Source of the DNA: Vanilla planifolia
Lineage: Eukaryota; Streptophyta; Magnoliopsida; Asparagales; Orchidaceae
NCBI GenBank assembly: GCA_023846275.1
Contig: CM043870.1
Coordinates: forward strand, 3,347,527-3,411,526
DNA length: 64,000 nucleotides
Direction of reading: 5' to 3'
The notes under the pieces were generated by a model. It did not search any database. It was not told the DNA's origin and saw nothing but the letters and a program-made list of their open reading frames with translations. Shown here in pieces: positions 27,701-42,700 of the stretch. Position numbers and translations under genes: made by a program. The first letter of the stretch is position 1. Each line of letters begins with the position of its first letter.

Positions 27701-30700
27701 TCAATGTCTTAATCGAGTGATTATTGAAGGAAGACTACCTTCAAGAATACCAAGTCAATGTTTCTTAACTTAATTCTGTCGCTAATAAATTTGCTGGGCC
27801 AAGTGTCGTTAATAGACTTCAAACCTAGAAGGATGACTAGACTCTTCAACTAGTGCTAAAAGACAAGAACAAGGCCCTTGTTAGAATCGTCTATGTCATC
27901 ACATGATAGAGGCAATTCCACTCTTAAGAGCTCCACCACCTTAAGATCACTTGGGCAAACCATGGTCACCAATATGGTAATGCAGCAAGCGCCACCAATT
28001 CCAATGTCCTTTAGGCCTAAAGACATGTTGCCTCCTTGAACGCCTATATCAATGTTATAGTAGTTTCAAGGATAATTGCCAATATTTAAGTTCATCACAT
28101 TCTCATTGACATTGTGTGTTTGGTTTATATCTTTTTTCTTGATGTTTTCAATAAAATTTATATTAGTCAAAACCTTATCCTTTCGGTTCGACTTCTCTGG
28201 AGTCTCTGAAGTCAAAGAGAATTGACATTGTCGCTTACAATATGGAATTATTCTGGCTTAGCCATGCATATGGTCAACTATTGTCATTGCCACTCCTATC
28301 TTCGATGCTTTCCTTGGGAGGCTAATAATTGACACGTTTAAGATGGTGATCTTGACACCATACATATGTGTGAAATTTAATACCCATCAAGGGTGATTTG
28401 AGTGCAAAGGAACTTTTTACAATCAAGGAGATACTATCTGAACACTATGAACATTATAATTAAGCTAATCATTGAACTCCTAGAATGAGAAATTGTTAAC
28501 CCTGTCTTTTCTTTCGTCTTGATCCTTCTGTCTCTATCCAAGTTTATAACTGTTTTTGGTGATCAAGACGAAAAAGAAAGGGAGGTTATCCTCAAGCTTT
28601 TGGTCGAATACTTTAATGTTTTTTCATGAAAGCCCTCATACATGCTATGTATGGACTCCTCAATGGCCCAATACTCGTCATATAAATCTAGAAGCTCCAA
28701 CCATCTGGCAAAATAAGCAAGTCTTTAGTATCGAGAAGCAAAAGGCAATTAAAGAAAAAATTTCAAAGCTTTTTGAAGCCAATTTCTCCAACCATTTTCA
28801 CTATCCCAAATGGCTAACAAACTTGGTACTTGTAAACAGAAGCAATGGCAAATTACGCATATGCGTAGACTCTAGCAATCTCAACCATGCTAGTCCAAAG
28901 GACTCATACTCTTTGCTTTGAATTGACGATCTCATGGATTTAGCTTTTGAATTCACTTGTTTTAGTTTTTTTTATATATATTTTCAGAATACCACCAAAT
29001 TAAGATGACTAAAAAAATTGAAGAGAAAACTACTATCATTATTAAATTCGGGACACTCTATTATAAAGTTATGCCCTATGAACGGAAGAACATTAGGACA
29101 ACTTATCTAAGGATGATTGGGCATCGTCTTTCAGAATCAGAAAATAAAAAATCTCCAGGTAATGTCGTGACCTCCTAGTAAAAAGCATTTGTTTTGTGGT
29201 GCATCTTCTAGACATAAGGGCAACCTTCGAGACTTATTGAAAAATCAATCTCAAGCCCAATCCCTTAAAATGTATTTTTAATGCATTCTCAAAAAAAATT
29301 TTATTTGCATGGTATCAAAAGAGGGAATCCAACCAAATCACGACCTAATAAAAGAACTCTTAGATATATCTTCTCCAATGACTTCAAAAAGACATGCAAT
29401 GCCTAGCTGGATGCATTATAGGGCTTAGCCATTTCATCTCTAAGTCAAGATAAAATGCTCAACCATTTTTTAAGCTCTTTCTAAATAAGGCCAGCTTAAT
29501 ATGATAAGAGAATTGTGAAAAGATTTTTTAGAAGCTCAAGACTTATTTATCTTATCCTCTTATTTTATTTATTCCAATGCCTAGAGAAATATTGTTCATC
29601 TATTTAGCAGCCTTAAGCTCAACTTTCAGCTCTGTATTAAACCAAAAAAACAAAGGTATGCATGCCCCATTTATGTAATCCCCTGAAAAAGATGACATTG
29701 GCTCTCATCATGGTTGCAACAATACTTTCAATCCTGTCATCAATGTCTTTGAAACACATCCTCGAGTTAATAGAAGTCTTAGAGAGATTAAAAAAGTAGG
29801 TCATCAAGCTCAACAAGTGAGATTGATTTCATACCTCAATTCTCTTTGAAATCTCTAGTATTTCTTAATTTTTTTTATTGATGGCCTTTGATGCAAAACC
29901 TGAGCTTAGATCATTTGACATTTGGAAGCCATTTGTGGATGGAGCCTAAGACAAGATTTTTGTTGGATTGGTTTTGTTCTACTAAGCCTAGAACATGTTA
30001 GTTGAAAAGAGGGATTATGATTAGCTTTCCAGTAAACAACAATCAAGTCAGATGTGAAACTTTAATAGCTAGATTGAAATTTTCTTTGAGCTTGTGAGTC
30101 AAGCACTTATTGATCTTCAGTAACTCGTAACTAGTTGTTAGCAAAGGCAATTGCTAATTTGAAACTAGAGATCTACTCCTCATAGCATATAAAGCATTGG
30201 CACAAACCCATTTGTTGAAGTTTAATTGAACTAGTCACACTCAAATCCTTTGCAAGCAAAATAAAAAAGCAAACCCACTAGCCAATAAAGGGACCCCAAG
30301 GAAGATTTTCTCCCACTTCAACAACCAACTAATAAGAGCATAGAGAAAATAGTCCGTAATCTCGATAGGTTCGGCTGTTGGATAACTCCCTTGGAAACCT
30401 ACCTTAAGACAGGAACTATTCATAAAAAATCAGATGCAAGGAAAATCAATAGATAGGTTTAATGATATGTTTAATTGAAGATCAATTTTAAAGACAATCC
30501 TATCTTGAACCTTTACTTAAGTGCACCCACCCTACAGAGGTTGAAGACCTCGTAAAAGAGGTATATTCAAGAGAATGCGATAACCACGTCTCTAGTCGTA
30601 ATTTGGTCAGGAAATTATGAGATTAGGATTTTTCTAGCCCATTATACAGAATACATTTGTGCTATTTGTTAGAAGATGCAAACGGTTCCAATTTCATGCT

Positions 30701-33700
30701 CCCCTTCTTCAAGAACTAGTATCCCCAATGAAAGCCATCTATATTTCTTAGCCTTTCTTTGTTTTTGGTATGAATTTCATTGGATCTTTCCTTGTAGCTA
30801 AAGAAGGGAGGAAGTTTCTTCTCATCACAATTGACTATTTCTCAAAATGGATTGAAACTCATCCTCTTGTCGGCCCGAAAACAGCAAAAGTTTGTAGCTT
30901 CCTCAGTCGGTATATTCAGTCAATTTGGAATTCTTTTAGCCATAATCACTAACAACGTTATAATGTTATAAGCAGAGGCACTCCAAAACTTTTATAAGAA
31001 ATATAATTGTCACCTAATGTATTCCTCCATAGCCCATCTTTTAACAAATGGCCAAATAGAAGTTACAAATGAGACCTTGCTGAAGATTCTGAGGACTTTA
31101 CTAGAAAGCAAGAAAGAGGCTTATGTCAATGAGTTCCTTGGTGTAATATGGGCATACTAAATCACACTTCGTACAACAAATCCTTTTTTATGGTTCTGAA
31201 GCCATGCTCTCAACAAAAATCAGCCATTCTACCCTATGAGTCCAAACAAAACAGGAATGTCAAGACACAATTGATGTCCAACAAACAAATGATGAAGTTA
31301 AAAAGCTCGAACTAGATCTTCTTGATGAGGGACTCCTTCAAATATGTTTAAAATAGCTCAACAAAAAGTAAAACATGGAAAAGGACTTGAACAAGCATGT
31401 CAAAAGATAATCCTCTCAAAGTAGAGGATTTCATTCTTCGAAAACGTGAAGTCTCAAAGTGATATGAAGGGTTCAGTAAGTTGGCCCCAAACTGGAAGGG
31501 ATCATATCTCATCAAAGAAATTTTTGGATCAAATGCTTACCAGTTTCAAACAAAAGACGGTCCCACAAACTTGGGTGGGATCACTTGAAAAAGTTCTACC
31601 TAAAAAGTTAAATATTTGCAAAGGTATGGATTAACAAATTAGCTCAATAATGATTCTATTACCAAATAATTGGCTCTCAATGCGGAATTTGTAACACTTA
31701 AGCATACTTCAATGCCGATTTTTTGCGTGATCAACATGACTAGAACCACTCTCAAGATCTAATAAAGTATCCCAACATCACGCACAATCATGCAGAAGCT
31801 TGACTAGCTTACCCTCAACTTCCTTCATCAACCACCAAAACATCTAAAAGTACCAAAAGAAATGGCCTCGGCCCCTTTTCCTCGTAACCCTCACCTAAAG
31901 GATACTAGAGACAAGGTCTCGACTTTTCCTCATCTTTCATCATTTTTTCATTACATGAAGGCTTTGGGAAGCATTCTTTTGCACTCCTCTCTTTCCTCTT
32001 GTTGTAGTTACGTTAGATGATGGATTGAAGAGGTGTGGTCTTACCATACTCTTTTTTTCAAGTAGTTTCAATAACACGAGTATCTTGAGAAGAGTTGGTC
32101 TTACATCCTACCTCTATTCATCATTATCCTATAAGTGTATTCCCTTTGTCACATTTGACAAAAGCCTCAAAGAGTTTGATTATTGTTCTTTCACATCATT
32201 ATCTCTAGAAATAAACTTTACTTTTTATTAAAATATTATTGTATCCTCAAAGTGCAAAATTCCACATCACTACTTTCATCCTTATATTTTTCATGCTCGA
32301 GGACCGATTAAATGATCATTCATATAGGTGCAACAACAGTTTTTGCAAGATTGCAATTATCGAGGATAGCTATTTCAAGGCACGGTCAAAGATGGTGTCC
32401 CTTTGAAAAGTTCACAACTCAAGAGCTCTATAGGTAAATCGTCTTGTTGAAAATATTAAATTTCAAGTGAATCTCATTTGTTCTTGTCAAAATTTTGCAA
32501 GTAGCTCTTCATTGTAATATAAATGATAGTACAAAGAGTTGATGGATGAATTGAAGAAGCACAAAAAAACCCCAAATGCATTTCACCTAATTCTGAATTC
32601 TCCAAAAAACACTCCCACGTTGGAACAAGGAAGTGGAAGTGGGATCCAACATAGATTTGGTGTTATAAGTTGAGCACTATTATGAAAATCCCTTCTTCCT
32701 GCTCGCTCAAAGGCGTTGCAGGCACAAGACTCCATCGATCCTTTCCTCATGAAAGGGATCAACTGAAGATCGCCCTCTGCTCTGAAATCTTCACTTCACT
32801 ATTGGAGATCTTTCGCATCACTTGCTATGCACGATGGAGGCCTTGAAACCTCGTTTTTGCCACTCTTGAACTCTCTGTACTCTCCCCAAAAACCCTCTCT
32901 TTCTCTAAGCTTTCAAATTTCTCTTCTGCTACTTGAAGTGACCTCTATGTGTTTGTTGCTTCCCAAGCCCTCGAAACTCTCCTTTTCACCTTTTTTTCTC
33001 AGGTGTGCTGCCCACATCTTCCCCAGGGCTGCCCGTACTTTCTCAAGGGTCAAAATTGTTTCCTGCACCTACCCACATTCCTAGAAAATTTCAAAAACAC
33101 TCCCCTGCTATGGCTATTGAGCTCAAGGATGCACCTCCCTGTCGTTCTATGCCACTTGACACTTGACCATGCCATTTACTGTAGATATGAGTTGCTAGCA
33201 TCAGCATTTAACCACTTGGTTGCATCTTCACGCATCGTAACTGCAACCAAGCTGAACTAGGCCAAATTGAGCCAAGTCACACCTGAACCAAGCTGAACCA
33301 AGTCAATTTGGATAAGGCTAGAACGCATTAGACTAAGTCGAATAAGGCTGGATAACACTCGATCAAGGTTGTTCATGGATCAAGCTAAACTGATCTAAAT
33401 CAAGACAAATCGAGTCAAATTACGTCATTTTGCTCCATGAATGAGCCCAAGAACTCGATGCACACTTTCATCAAAACTTCTTTTAACCTAATTGTTTTTT
33501 TTTTTATTTTGGTTTGACAAAGTTACTTAGAAGTCCCAATAAGGAGCTTGGAGAATGATATCGATTTCTACACCTTTGCTCTAATTAAGCTTTTGCTTTA
33601 ATTTCTTCAATCTTTTTTTTCGCCTCCACAAAGCTAGAAAATAAAATAAAGGCATATCACACACCTAGAACATTTACAAGTTGTTTAAGAGAAAACATGG

Positions 33701-36700
33701 TGGTTAAAGAAGATGATATAGGGAATAGATGGAGTGAGTTGAGTATGAGGAAAAACTCAGGGAGAATTGCAATGCATGCAAGCAATGGGGATAAGACCTC
33801 TAACGTCGACAAAATGAAGAAATGGAAATGGAAAAACAAATAGTGAGGTAGAGAAAATAAAAAGCAAGCATGAATTTTGCTAGTTAACATCTCTTTTATG
33901 ACCATTTGCTTCCCAACATCTCTTTTGTGAATGTTAATAATTTAATTTCGAGTAAATCTGACCATGACTTTAGATTGGTCTAAGGATATTTGATTAAATC
34001 TTGATCTATTCCAAACTTTGAATCATATGATTTCTATCTAATCTCAATTTGTGATATGCATAGCTCATGAGTTATTGATTCAAGTTCTGCTTGAATTCAT
34101 GATCATAAATAAGTTTATAAATTTATTCATATCAAATGTAACAATTTATTATATATATGCATATATACACACACATTTATGTATGTATATATATGCTCGC
34201 ATGTATGACCAATTCAATTTCGAGCCATATTGATTTGATCTAAGCTTGGCTCAAGATCGACCAATGGTATGGTTTGAGTCTATTTTAAGGCTCATAACTT
34301 TGCTTGTTTACTTTGATTCGAACTTGATTCGAATGAAAATCTAATTGAACTCTAAATGATATCTGATTTTCAAGCTCGCTTACCTTATTATTTTCATTAT
34401 CTTCGTTTGCATAGTTGTACCCTTTTTAAACTCTTTACGTCTCTTCTATATTGCAACATTTATATTTAACATTCTTAGTTGAACTTGTCGTCAGCCTCCT
34501 CAAGAATTCTTCTTGTCTTCTTTATTGTGATTACTATTCTTATTCTTGCAAAGGCATGCCACATATTAAGCTAAGAAATTGTATCTGAAAAAGAACTTAT
34601 TGCAAAGGAAGAAAAAGGGCGATTAAAGTATAAATTATGAAATGGTTACCATTTTTGTCACCTTGGCAACCTTGCTTCTTGTTCCTTGACCATCATAGGT
34701 GTCGCTACCATTTTGACGATTTTTGTTAACTATATTTTCATCAACCTTCTGAAGTAATCTTATTCCTTTTGGCCCTCGTGACCCGTATTGTCTCATGCTC
34801 TCACAGATACTTATAAAAGTGAGGCCTATGTGACTCTATTAGATGACTTTTAGTCAACTTTGACTTTGAGGTATTAGTGATAGAGAGGAATATTGTTTTT
34901 TTTTTCTTCTAAGATTATGCTAGGGTGGAATAGAAGGAATCCAAGCTCAAAAATAAAAGGAAGTTATTCGGAAACTATTCGTTCTGTAAAGGTTTATTGT
35001 TGGATGTTAGATTTGCACTATGTGGATAGACTATACAGGTAGTGATCATGCAATTGCTATAATACCAATCTTGCAATTCTTATAGTACTAGGTTTTAAGT
35101 TGCAAAGAAATAGTTTAAAGAAAGTGAAAAGAAAAAAAAATTGATTTTATTGATGATTAATATTGATAAAAAAATGGGTTAAGAAAAATGTAAAGAGGAA
35201 GGGTAACTCTGACCAAATGAGCTTGCAACATTCTTCAAACAGTTGAATAAGGGAATGGAAAGCTACCAAGCTTTACCCACACTTAAGTCACTGAACAAAA
35301 GTACAAAGAATATAACTCAATTATATATTTTCACTTCAAATTTTGAGTTATCGATACATATTTCTTTACCATAACTACTACTATCCATTTACATTTACTA
35401 ACACATAAAATAAGAAAGCATTAACACTCATTTTATAAAATAATTAGCTATTAACATATTTTGTAATACAAATAAAATCTTTAGATATTCCATGTTTTTA
35501 TAAATTATTTTAGCCATAATTTGTTATTATTTTTTGTTAAGCTCAAAATTAGCTCTATATGAGTTTTCATGCATTATTTCATGTGATGGGCTTCATGTCA
35601 TGGGCTTATAATAACACTTTGTTTATGCAATTTAAGCCCAAATTTCATTTTCATCAAATGCTTCATAATGTCTATTTTTGTATTTAATTGCTCGTTCTTG
35701 TCCTATATAAATTAAATTGTCTCTTGATCAAATTTCCAAAATAAGCTATAGGAATGAGATGTGATTGGGATGTTGCTAGCTCTCAAACAAAGTTTAGAGT
35801 TCCTAATTTGGTCATTTGATTGAAGTTCTAAGTTTAGTGTTTTTTGTAGTTCCAGTTGTTTCAATCCTTAGTTTGTTTTTTGTTTAATTTTTAATTAGAT
35901 TTAATATATTTTTCGATAGCTTTAAATTATAGTTCATAAAATTTGACATAATAATAAAATCATAGATTCAAATGAAATCATAGCTAGACAAAACTAGAAA
36001 CAGTCTAATCCAACCAAGACTGATTTTCAAGGTTGAACCTTTACAAATATCAAATCCTTTGTAATTATTAAAAAGCCATCAGAGGTCAAAATGGTCAAGG
36101 TAACTCTATGTTTTCACAAAAATCCAAAATGCACTGAAACTTCTAAAATTAACCCAAAAGCATATCTCACTAATAAAATCTTGCAAGCCCTAATATCCTA
36201 AATTTACCATGATGCCTTTGGGATCTCACATGATCAAATGCCTATTTAGATTGAAATTGTCAAAATCCTCCTTAGGGGAGATACAATATGGAAATCTGCA
36301 AGGTCCGAGAATCGTCTAGGAATAGTATAAATTTGATAATCCTTTCTTTTAGCATTGAGTTTTGGACCAAACTTTGCAATTGCCTTAGACTTCAAATTTT
36401 GCTTAATGTCGTAGTACAAATTACAATAATGGCGTTCAGAATTTTTAATGTTTTCACTTAAGGAATCTTCACTCATGGCCAAGTTAGTGAATCTATGGAT
36501 GCACACATGCTAAAATCACTAAAATGCTCTTTATTTCCTTGATTCCTAATAAAGCATGGCAGTACCTTATAGAAAAAGTTTTGGTTTTACAAAATAGATT
36601 GTATCAATTGGCTCTCTTTAAATCTAAATGTCTCCATTGGTTCCTCTACATTCCTCTCTTGGCACATCAAATTTATTGTTGTCTATCATATTAACAAAAT

Positions 36701-39700
36701 GCCCTACTTGGCATGAATAGTGGAGTTTTTCCACCCTTTAATTCCACTTGGGACAAACCACAACTAAATTAATGTTGAGGAATAGTGCCAAAACACGAGT
36801 GATTGAAGTCAACATCTTGATGTCTTGGTTGGTACCATAAATCTAAATTCCCCACTTGGGATATCAAATTTCTTGTTGCCTATTATATTGTCAAAATGTC
36901 CCTGCTTTGCATAACATAAAGGGATTTTTTGGCCTTTTATTTCAGCTTGGGACAAATCCGCCATAATTAAATTAATATTGAGGGATAATGCCAAAGCATG
37001 AGATGCTAAAGTAAACATCCTGAAGGGATTAAATGATATTATAAATTTCATGCTTTTCTTTGATAGCTTCCTCTTATTGTAGCCTTGATTACATCGGCAA
37101 CATGACCTATTTATAAGATGGATAATGCTGGCTTACGTGGATAGTGGTGACTCTTAATGTATGGTGAAGTTCTATCATTGGACTAAAGCACATTTTTTTT
37201 AAAATGATTCAAGGCTCATTGCAAAATCCTACCTAAAGTTTATCAAATTGTGCTTTGAGTTCAGCATTTTGTAATCCTTCTCAGACGTTTGGAATGTTTA
37301 TCAATTGGCTTCACTTAACCCATCAGCATGAACCAACTTAATCGAACTATCATCACAAAAGTCTTTTATTTATTCACGTAACATGTCATGATATGGTAGA
37401 GAATATTGTATTAGTGCATTCACTAGAAAAAGGAACATTATGGATTGGGGTTTTTTTTTATCTGTATGCAATTTTTAAATAATCATATTATATACATACG
37501 ATCTTGTCTTTTAATTTTACTCATATACTGCTTTCATAACATATTATTACTGTTATATTGCCTTCAAACTATTATATTGTTCATACACTAACAAATTCTT
37601 TAATACTATTGGTATTCACATCCAAAATAGCATGTTATGTATGCCAACTCTCAATTTTTATAAGTTAATAATTAAAATTATGCAGCTTTTAATTAATTAA
37701 TTTAATTATCCTAAACTCTAAACCATGATCCTAGCTTTTAATAATTCATTTCTACACGTTATTCCTGTTCTTGCAAGAAATTAAGTTCTATTTTCCCACT
37801 CAATGGCAATGTTGCTGGTCACTTGCTCCAGTTGGTTGTCACATGCTTTTTATCCTCTCGTTTTTCTTTCCCAACTTTTTTTTCTTTTGAGTTAATATTG
37901 TGATTTGGCATCTTATGTTTGCTTATTATGTTATTTTTGTGTTCATAAACTTATCATTATGTTTAAGAAAATGGGTATATCAACAACTATTACAAGTAGA
38001 GAGCGGTGTTCTACTGATATGAAAAAATTGATGTAGTATACCAGTAATTTTAATAATTATGTGGTGTGTTTGTAAGATGATGTTTTGAAACCGAGGAAGG
38101 TTACATGAATCATATCATCATAGTTTTATTTCCTTGTAAGCCATATATCTTATAATAAATTATTCTAATATTTAAAATATTAGTTGACAAATAATTGGCA
38201 ACAATCAAACTTCTTCTTTTTGACATGATTGTGTTCAAGTCCTTATATTTTGCTCTACTATAGATGTTTACTGATTAAATTGAATGTGAAGTGTCCACTT
38301 ATATGATTTTTTATTGATGGTATGGTGTTTGATGATAAAATTGGGTTATGTATCAAAGTTCTGTTGGAGTTGTGACGAACGACTTTAAGTTCTTCAGTGG
38401 GTTTATTTTAAAAGATCTTAAATTGAATATGTAGAATACAACTTCAGTCAAGGTGGTGTTTTAAGTGATTTGGATATTGCAATTAGCAAACATGAAGAAA
38501 ATGAAACAAAAGTGATTTTTTTTTATCTCTGAGCTATATTCAAAAATGATATAAAAATAGATAGTGATGTTAATAACAAGACTTAAATAAGTTTATCTTT
38601 TCGGTATTCCTTATGATAAAAAATGTTATTCAAAATTAAAGATAATTTTTGAAGACTACATTTAGAGCTGTAATGTTTAATGGTATTGGATATTAACTTG
38701 TGAATTTGAAATATGTGGACATAATTAAGTTTGTAGTTACTAGGTTCTTGAGATGGATAAGTGGTGATTATGATTGAGATTATATGATTAAAAATTAGAG
38801 AACACTTGATAAAATTGGTGGACAGATTGAGCATAAGGTTAGGGAGAATAAGCTTGGAAAATTTCTTGATATTAGACTAGGGTAACTTAATGCTCTTGTT
38901 CGAACTTGACTTGTAGTTTTCACATATGCCTAGGGAAAAGAAAGACACAAAATGGTGTTGCAAGAGACTATTAGAAAATAATTAGTATATTTGGATATTA
39001 AAAAAGAATGATTAATGGATACAGTGATATATGTAGTTGCACCCATTTTTAGAATTAAGGTTTTTTTAATATATTTTTTACAATAATCATAGAGTAATGT
39101 TATATTTAGATAATATTTAACTTTTTTGAAATTTTTATAAAAGATGTTGGAAATATGTAAATCAAAAACTACCTACTCATAATATTTTGTGTGTGATTTA
39201 TCCAGTTTAAAGAATTGCTTTTTTCTTGCTATCATCCCTTGTTCATTCTAAAGTTTTATAATACATTCAAGATATGTTTGTAAAGTAATTTTGCTTTATT
39301 TGTAAGTGAAGTATATGTCAATTTGACTTGCTCTTATTGTAAGATTAATTTTCCTTCTGGGTGATCGCTAGTAGAATTGAAAATAGAAAGTTTAGATACT
39401 GAATCGAAACACATGAAACTTATTGATGGTGAGTGAGATGTTTAAGCTCTGAGATTGTACTTGGAAGCATATATTGGGGAAGCAAGTCAGGTCTTATTGC
39501 TATTTTACAAGGCAACATTGAAGTTACCTTGGAGAACAACATGCATGTGGCCGATTCTAAGGCAACCTGCTTCCCACCTTTACATAGGATGCCTTGCTCT
39601 ACATCAGCCATTACTTTTTGACTAATTGAAGAAAATGTGGTCCCATTGCTAGATGAGAGAAATACCAAAAACGCCTAACTTTTGATGGGTTGTTCCAAAT

Positions 39701-42700
39701 GTTGAAATAATGGTGATCCGAACTGTACTATTCAGGTTAATACTAGTTTTGTTTTGTGCACTCCATTTATTCTGGTCAATTATAACCTAGAAACTCGAAA
39801 GGCAGTCACTATTAATTATATATATCCATATATTTGGCTTGTTACCAACAGAAAATGTTAAAAAGAAGCAAGATAATGTCCAAAGGCAAACAAAGCAACC
39901 ATATTAGTGTCTCAGTATACTGTTGGTTGAAAGATTAAAGAACTTGGACCAAGCACGGTTTTCATTTATTTGCCATAGCCTTAGCCCTTGGTATATACTG
40001 TAATTTTTGATTGATTTGGGACGTTTTATTTAGGAGGATTTGGACCTAAGTTGGTAGGATTGGGTGGTAAGAATGTCAACAATAAAATGAAAAATGTGCT
40101 CTAATCTCAATTCCTGTAGGTTCTTACAGCAGTGATGAATAGCCTTATTTTATTGGCTATTTCAGTTTCCTTTCATTTTATCATTCACAAAACAAAATGA
40201 ATGGGAAACAAGAATTTCATCATTTCCTCCTTTGTTACGTGGGAAAAAAGTGCCATTAATGCAAGAGGCATTTCTCTTGCTAAAATTGACGGTAATTAGA
40301 GGAAGATAATACTGGTTTTTGTATCTTCACTAGCTATTCATGTATTGGCTTGAGAAATTTCAAAGGTGGTTTGCAACAGATCCTGGTTACATCTTTAGGT
40401 AATGTTTTTTTTTCAGTGTTATTCGTGTATTTATTCTATATCTTTGTATTTATCTGAAAAAGTATAGTATTATTCTTTTAAATAATTTGATAAGGTGCAT
40501 TTGTTTTACTTTTAGCACCATACTGACAAAGACCAAAATTTTTGAGCTGGACCACCATTTCTGATATTAGCATCAAAATTTTTTAGGTGCTTGATTTCAC
40601 AATTAAGTGCTATTAACCTTGTTGAGGAAGAGTATGTGTTGAAGATTAACAAAGTTCTTCGATCTCTTAAAACTGTATTGTTAGCCATCATTGAAATGGA
40701 AATGGCAATGTTTAATGAAATAGTGAAACGATTTAATTTTTCGTCCAAAACATCTGACAAGATTTAAGATGTGGCTAAATTAGTCATCTACTGCAACCTA
40801 GCATATTCTTGGATATTATCAAGTGAAAACATATGTAAGCATGCTTAATATTTTAAAAACTAGAATTCTGTTGAAAAATTAAGTACATTTTCATAAATTT
40901 ATGAAGTTTCAAGAATTCAAAGAACAGGAGATTCAAGTCAAGCTTAATGTTAAGCCAAAAAGCTTATCATGACAATATTTTCAACAACACATCAATTCAA
41001 GGATATAGTCAACCTTGTCCTAACATATCCATCAAAAATCTCTTGCCAGATATCTCTAACTTTCTTCACATCATGATCTTTGATAAAGGATTCCCTTACC
41101 ACAAGTGTATTTTATGTCCAATATGTTTAATTTAAAATGTTCATCAAACAATGTCAACTTCATAGAATAGTTCATGATCCTGAATTGTTTTGACTCCCAA
41201 CCGTTGCTTATTCTTTGATGTTTTAATTTTGTTCACATTCACATGGCATGTTCGACGTTGTGCCCTCTCTTGTCTATGTTTCTGACTTTGACATGTCAAT
41301 TCAGAGTGGTGTACTTGCTTCCTCGAATGTGCTAACCATGTTGTGAACATGTTATAAGTGCAAAATTTGATAGGTGCAACGTGACAAATTTAATCTTTTG
41401 ACGGAAGGACAGTAAGAAAGTTGCCCTCTCTAAGAATAGAACCTTTACTCAAAACTTATAGTAGTTCAGCAAACAAAATTTCACATAGCTTAGTCATGGG
41501 TGCAAAAAAATGGTTTAAGTTCTAGAATTTCACTAAGTGATTGACTCTCTCCTTTCTTTAGTGACATATCTCTCTTATTTGTGGCTATTTGGAGACATTT
41601 TAATAACCAAGGCAATTTTCTTTATAATTGTTGTTCCTCTCTTTATCATTTCTTGTAATACCAATTCTCTTGAAATTATTACTTTGCATACATTTTTAAA
41701 TATGTTTATTAATTGTTTTTATGTTTTGATTGCTAAAAGTTGTCAATCAAATTTGATATGAAAGTGATTTACTTATATTCAATTCTCATTTGATTTGTTC
41801 ATTATAAGCAAATATTATAGGCATTTTGATTTGTTTATTTTCATTCATCATAAGGTCCTATTTCGTTTATTATTAAATCTAAACCCTTTAGTTATTGCAT
41901 GTTAATAAATAAATTGAACCTTATCCTTCCATGGGATAACTCCTTATCCCATAACTATCCCAATATATCAATACAATAAGCTCCTCATTGATATTCATCT
42001 TCAAACAAGCCTCTCTCTTGTCTAGGCAACCATGATCACCTCATCCAACTTCTATGCTAGGCTTCCACGTGCTTCATGTGAGTTGCAATTACCCAACATT
42101 GTCATCATCAAGAGAGCACAGCTCACCATAGCTTATATGCTTCCCCAATTTTGGGTTAACATTATTTAAGTTAGATCGATTTTCTCATTTTCAAGTGATC
42201 TCAATGTCGTTTGATCTATTGTGACCACTTGGATCAAAGAGGAGGGAGAGATAGAATGTGTTTGTATATTGTGTAGGTACAAGAATGATGAAAAATAATA
42301 CATTTAAGCTCTTGACTTGATACATTTTGCATTATTCATTCGTGCATAGCAATTTTAGTATACAATCATTCGTTTGGCATGAACAATATGTGAGATTTTG
42401 GTTAAAAAGAGTCAAATTTCTAAGTAGTGACATTCATTTTGGCTTAAAAGAGCTAAATTGGAAGACATTCTATGTAGCTTCTTGAACACATGCAAAACTA
42501 CAACATTTGACATTCTTAGAAGAAACAACAAGCAAGAGTTGTAAAGTTGAAAATGGAATCACATAGACAACCTTTACATCAAGAATCTGAAAACCATTTT
42601 TACACTCAACTCCTTCTAATCTAGTATAGATGCACCTTCATTTAAAGACTTAATTTTTCCATGCAGGGTAACAGAGTTAGAAGGCGCGACAGATGGAGCG

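Larger units (their letters stand above)
25919..42666 (+). other. LARP1 giant intron 5 (16,748 bp)
   Basis: The donor is GAG|GTATAC at 25919 and the acceptor ATGCAG| ends at 42666. Phase is 0 on both sides. The intron holds a decayed Tat-lineage gypsy element (about 26950-32690), a degenerate short repeat (33240-33420), a 219-bp duplicated unit (36620-37050) and otherwise AT-rich DNA with no recognised gene. In 33421-36600 and 37060-42666 I see only fragmentary open frames without family signatures, plus microsatellite-like AT runs. Confidence 0.85.

Noticed and set aside
32827-33260. Two overlapping plus-strand ORFs of 85 and 103 codons after the Tat remnant
   Set aside because: They are Ser/Leu-rich without domain features and lie in probable retroelement leader DNA.
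41931-41952. ATGGGATAA...TTATCCCAT inverted repeat as a possible MITE or terminator
   Set aside because: It is a short isolated hairpin without a TSD or internal element. It is expected by chance at this scale in intron DNA.
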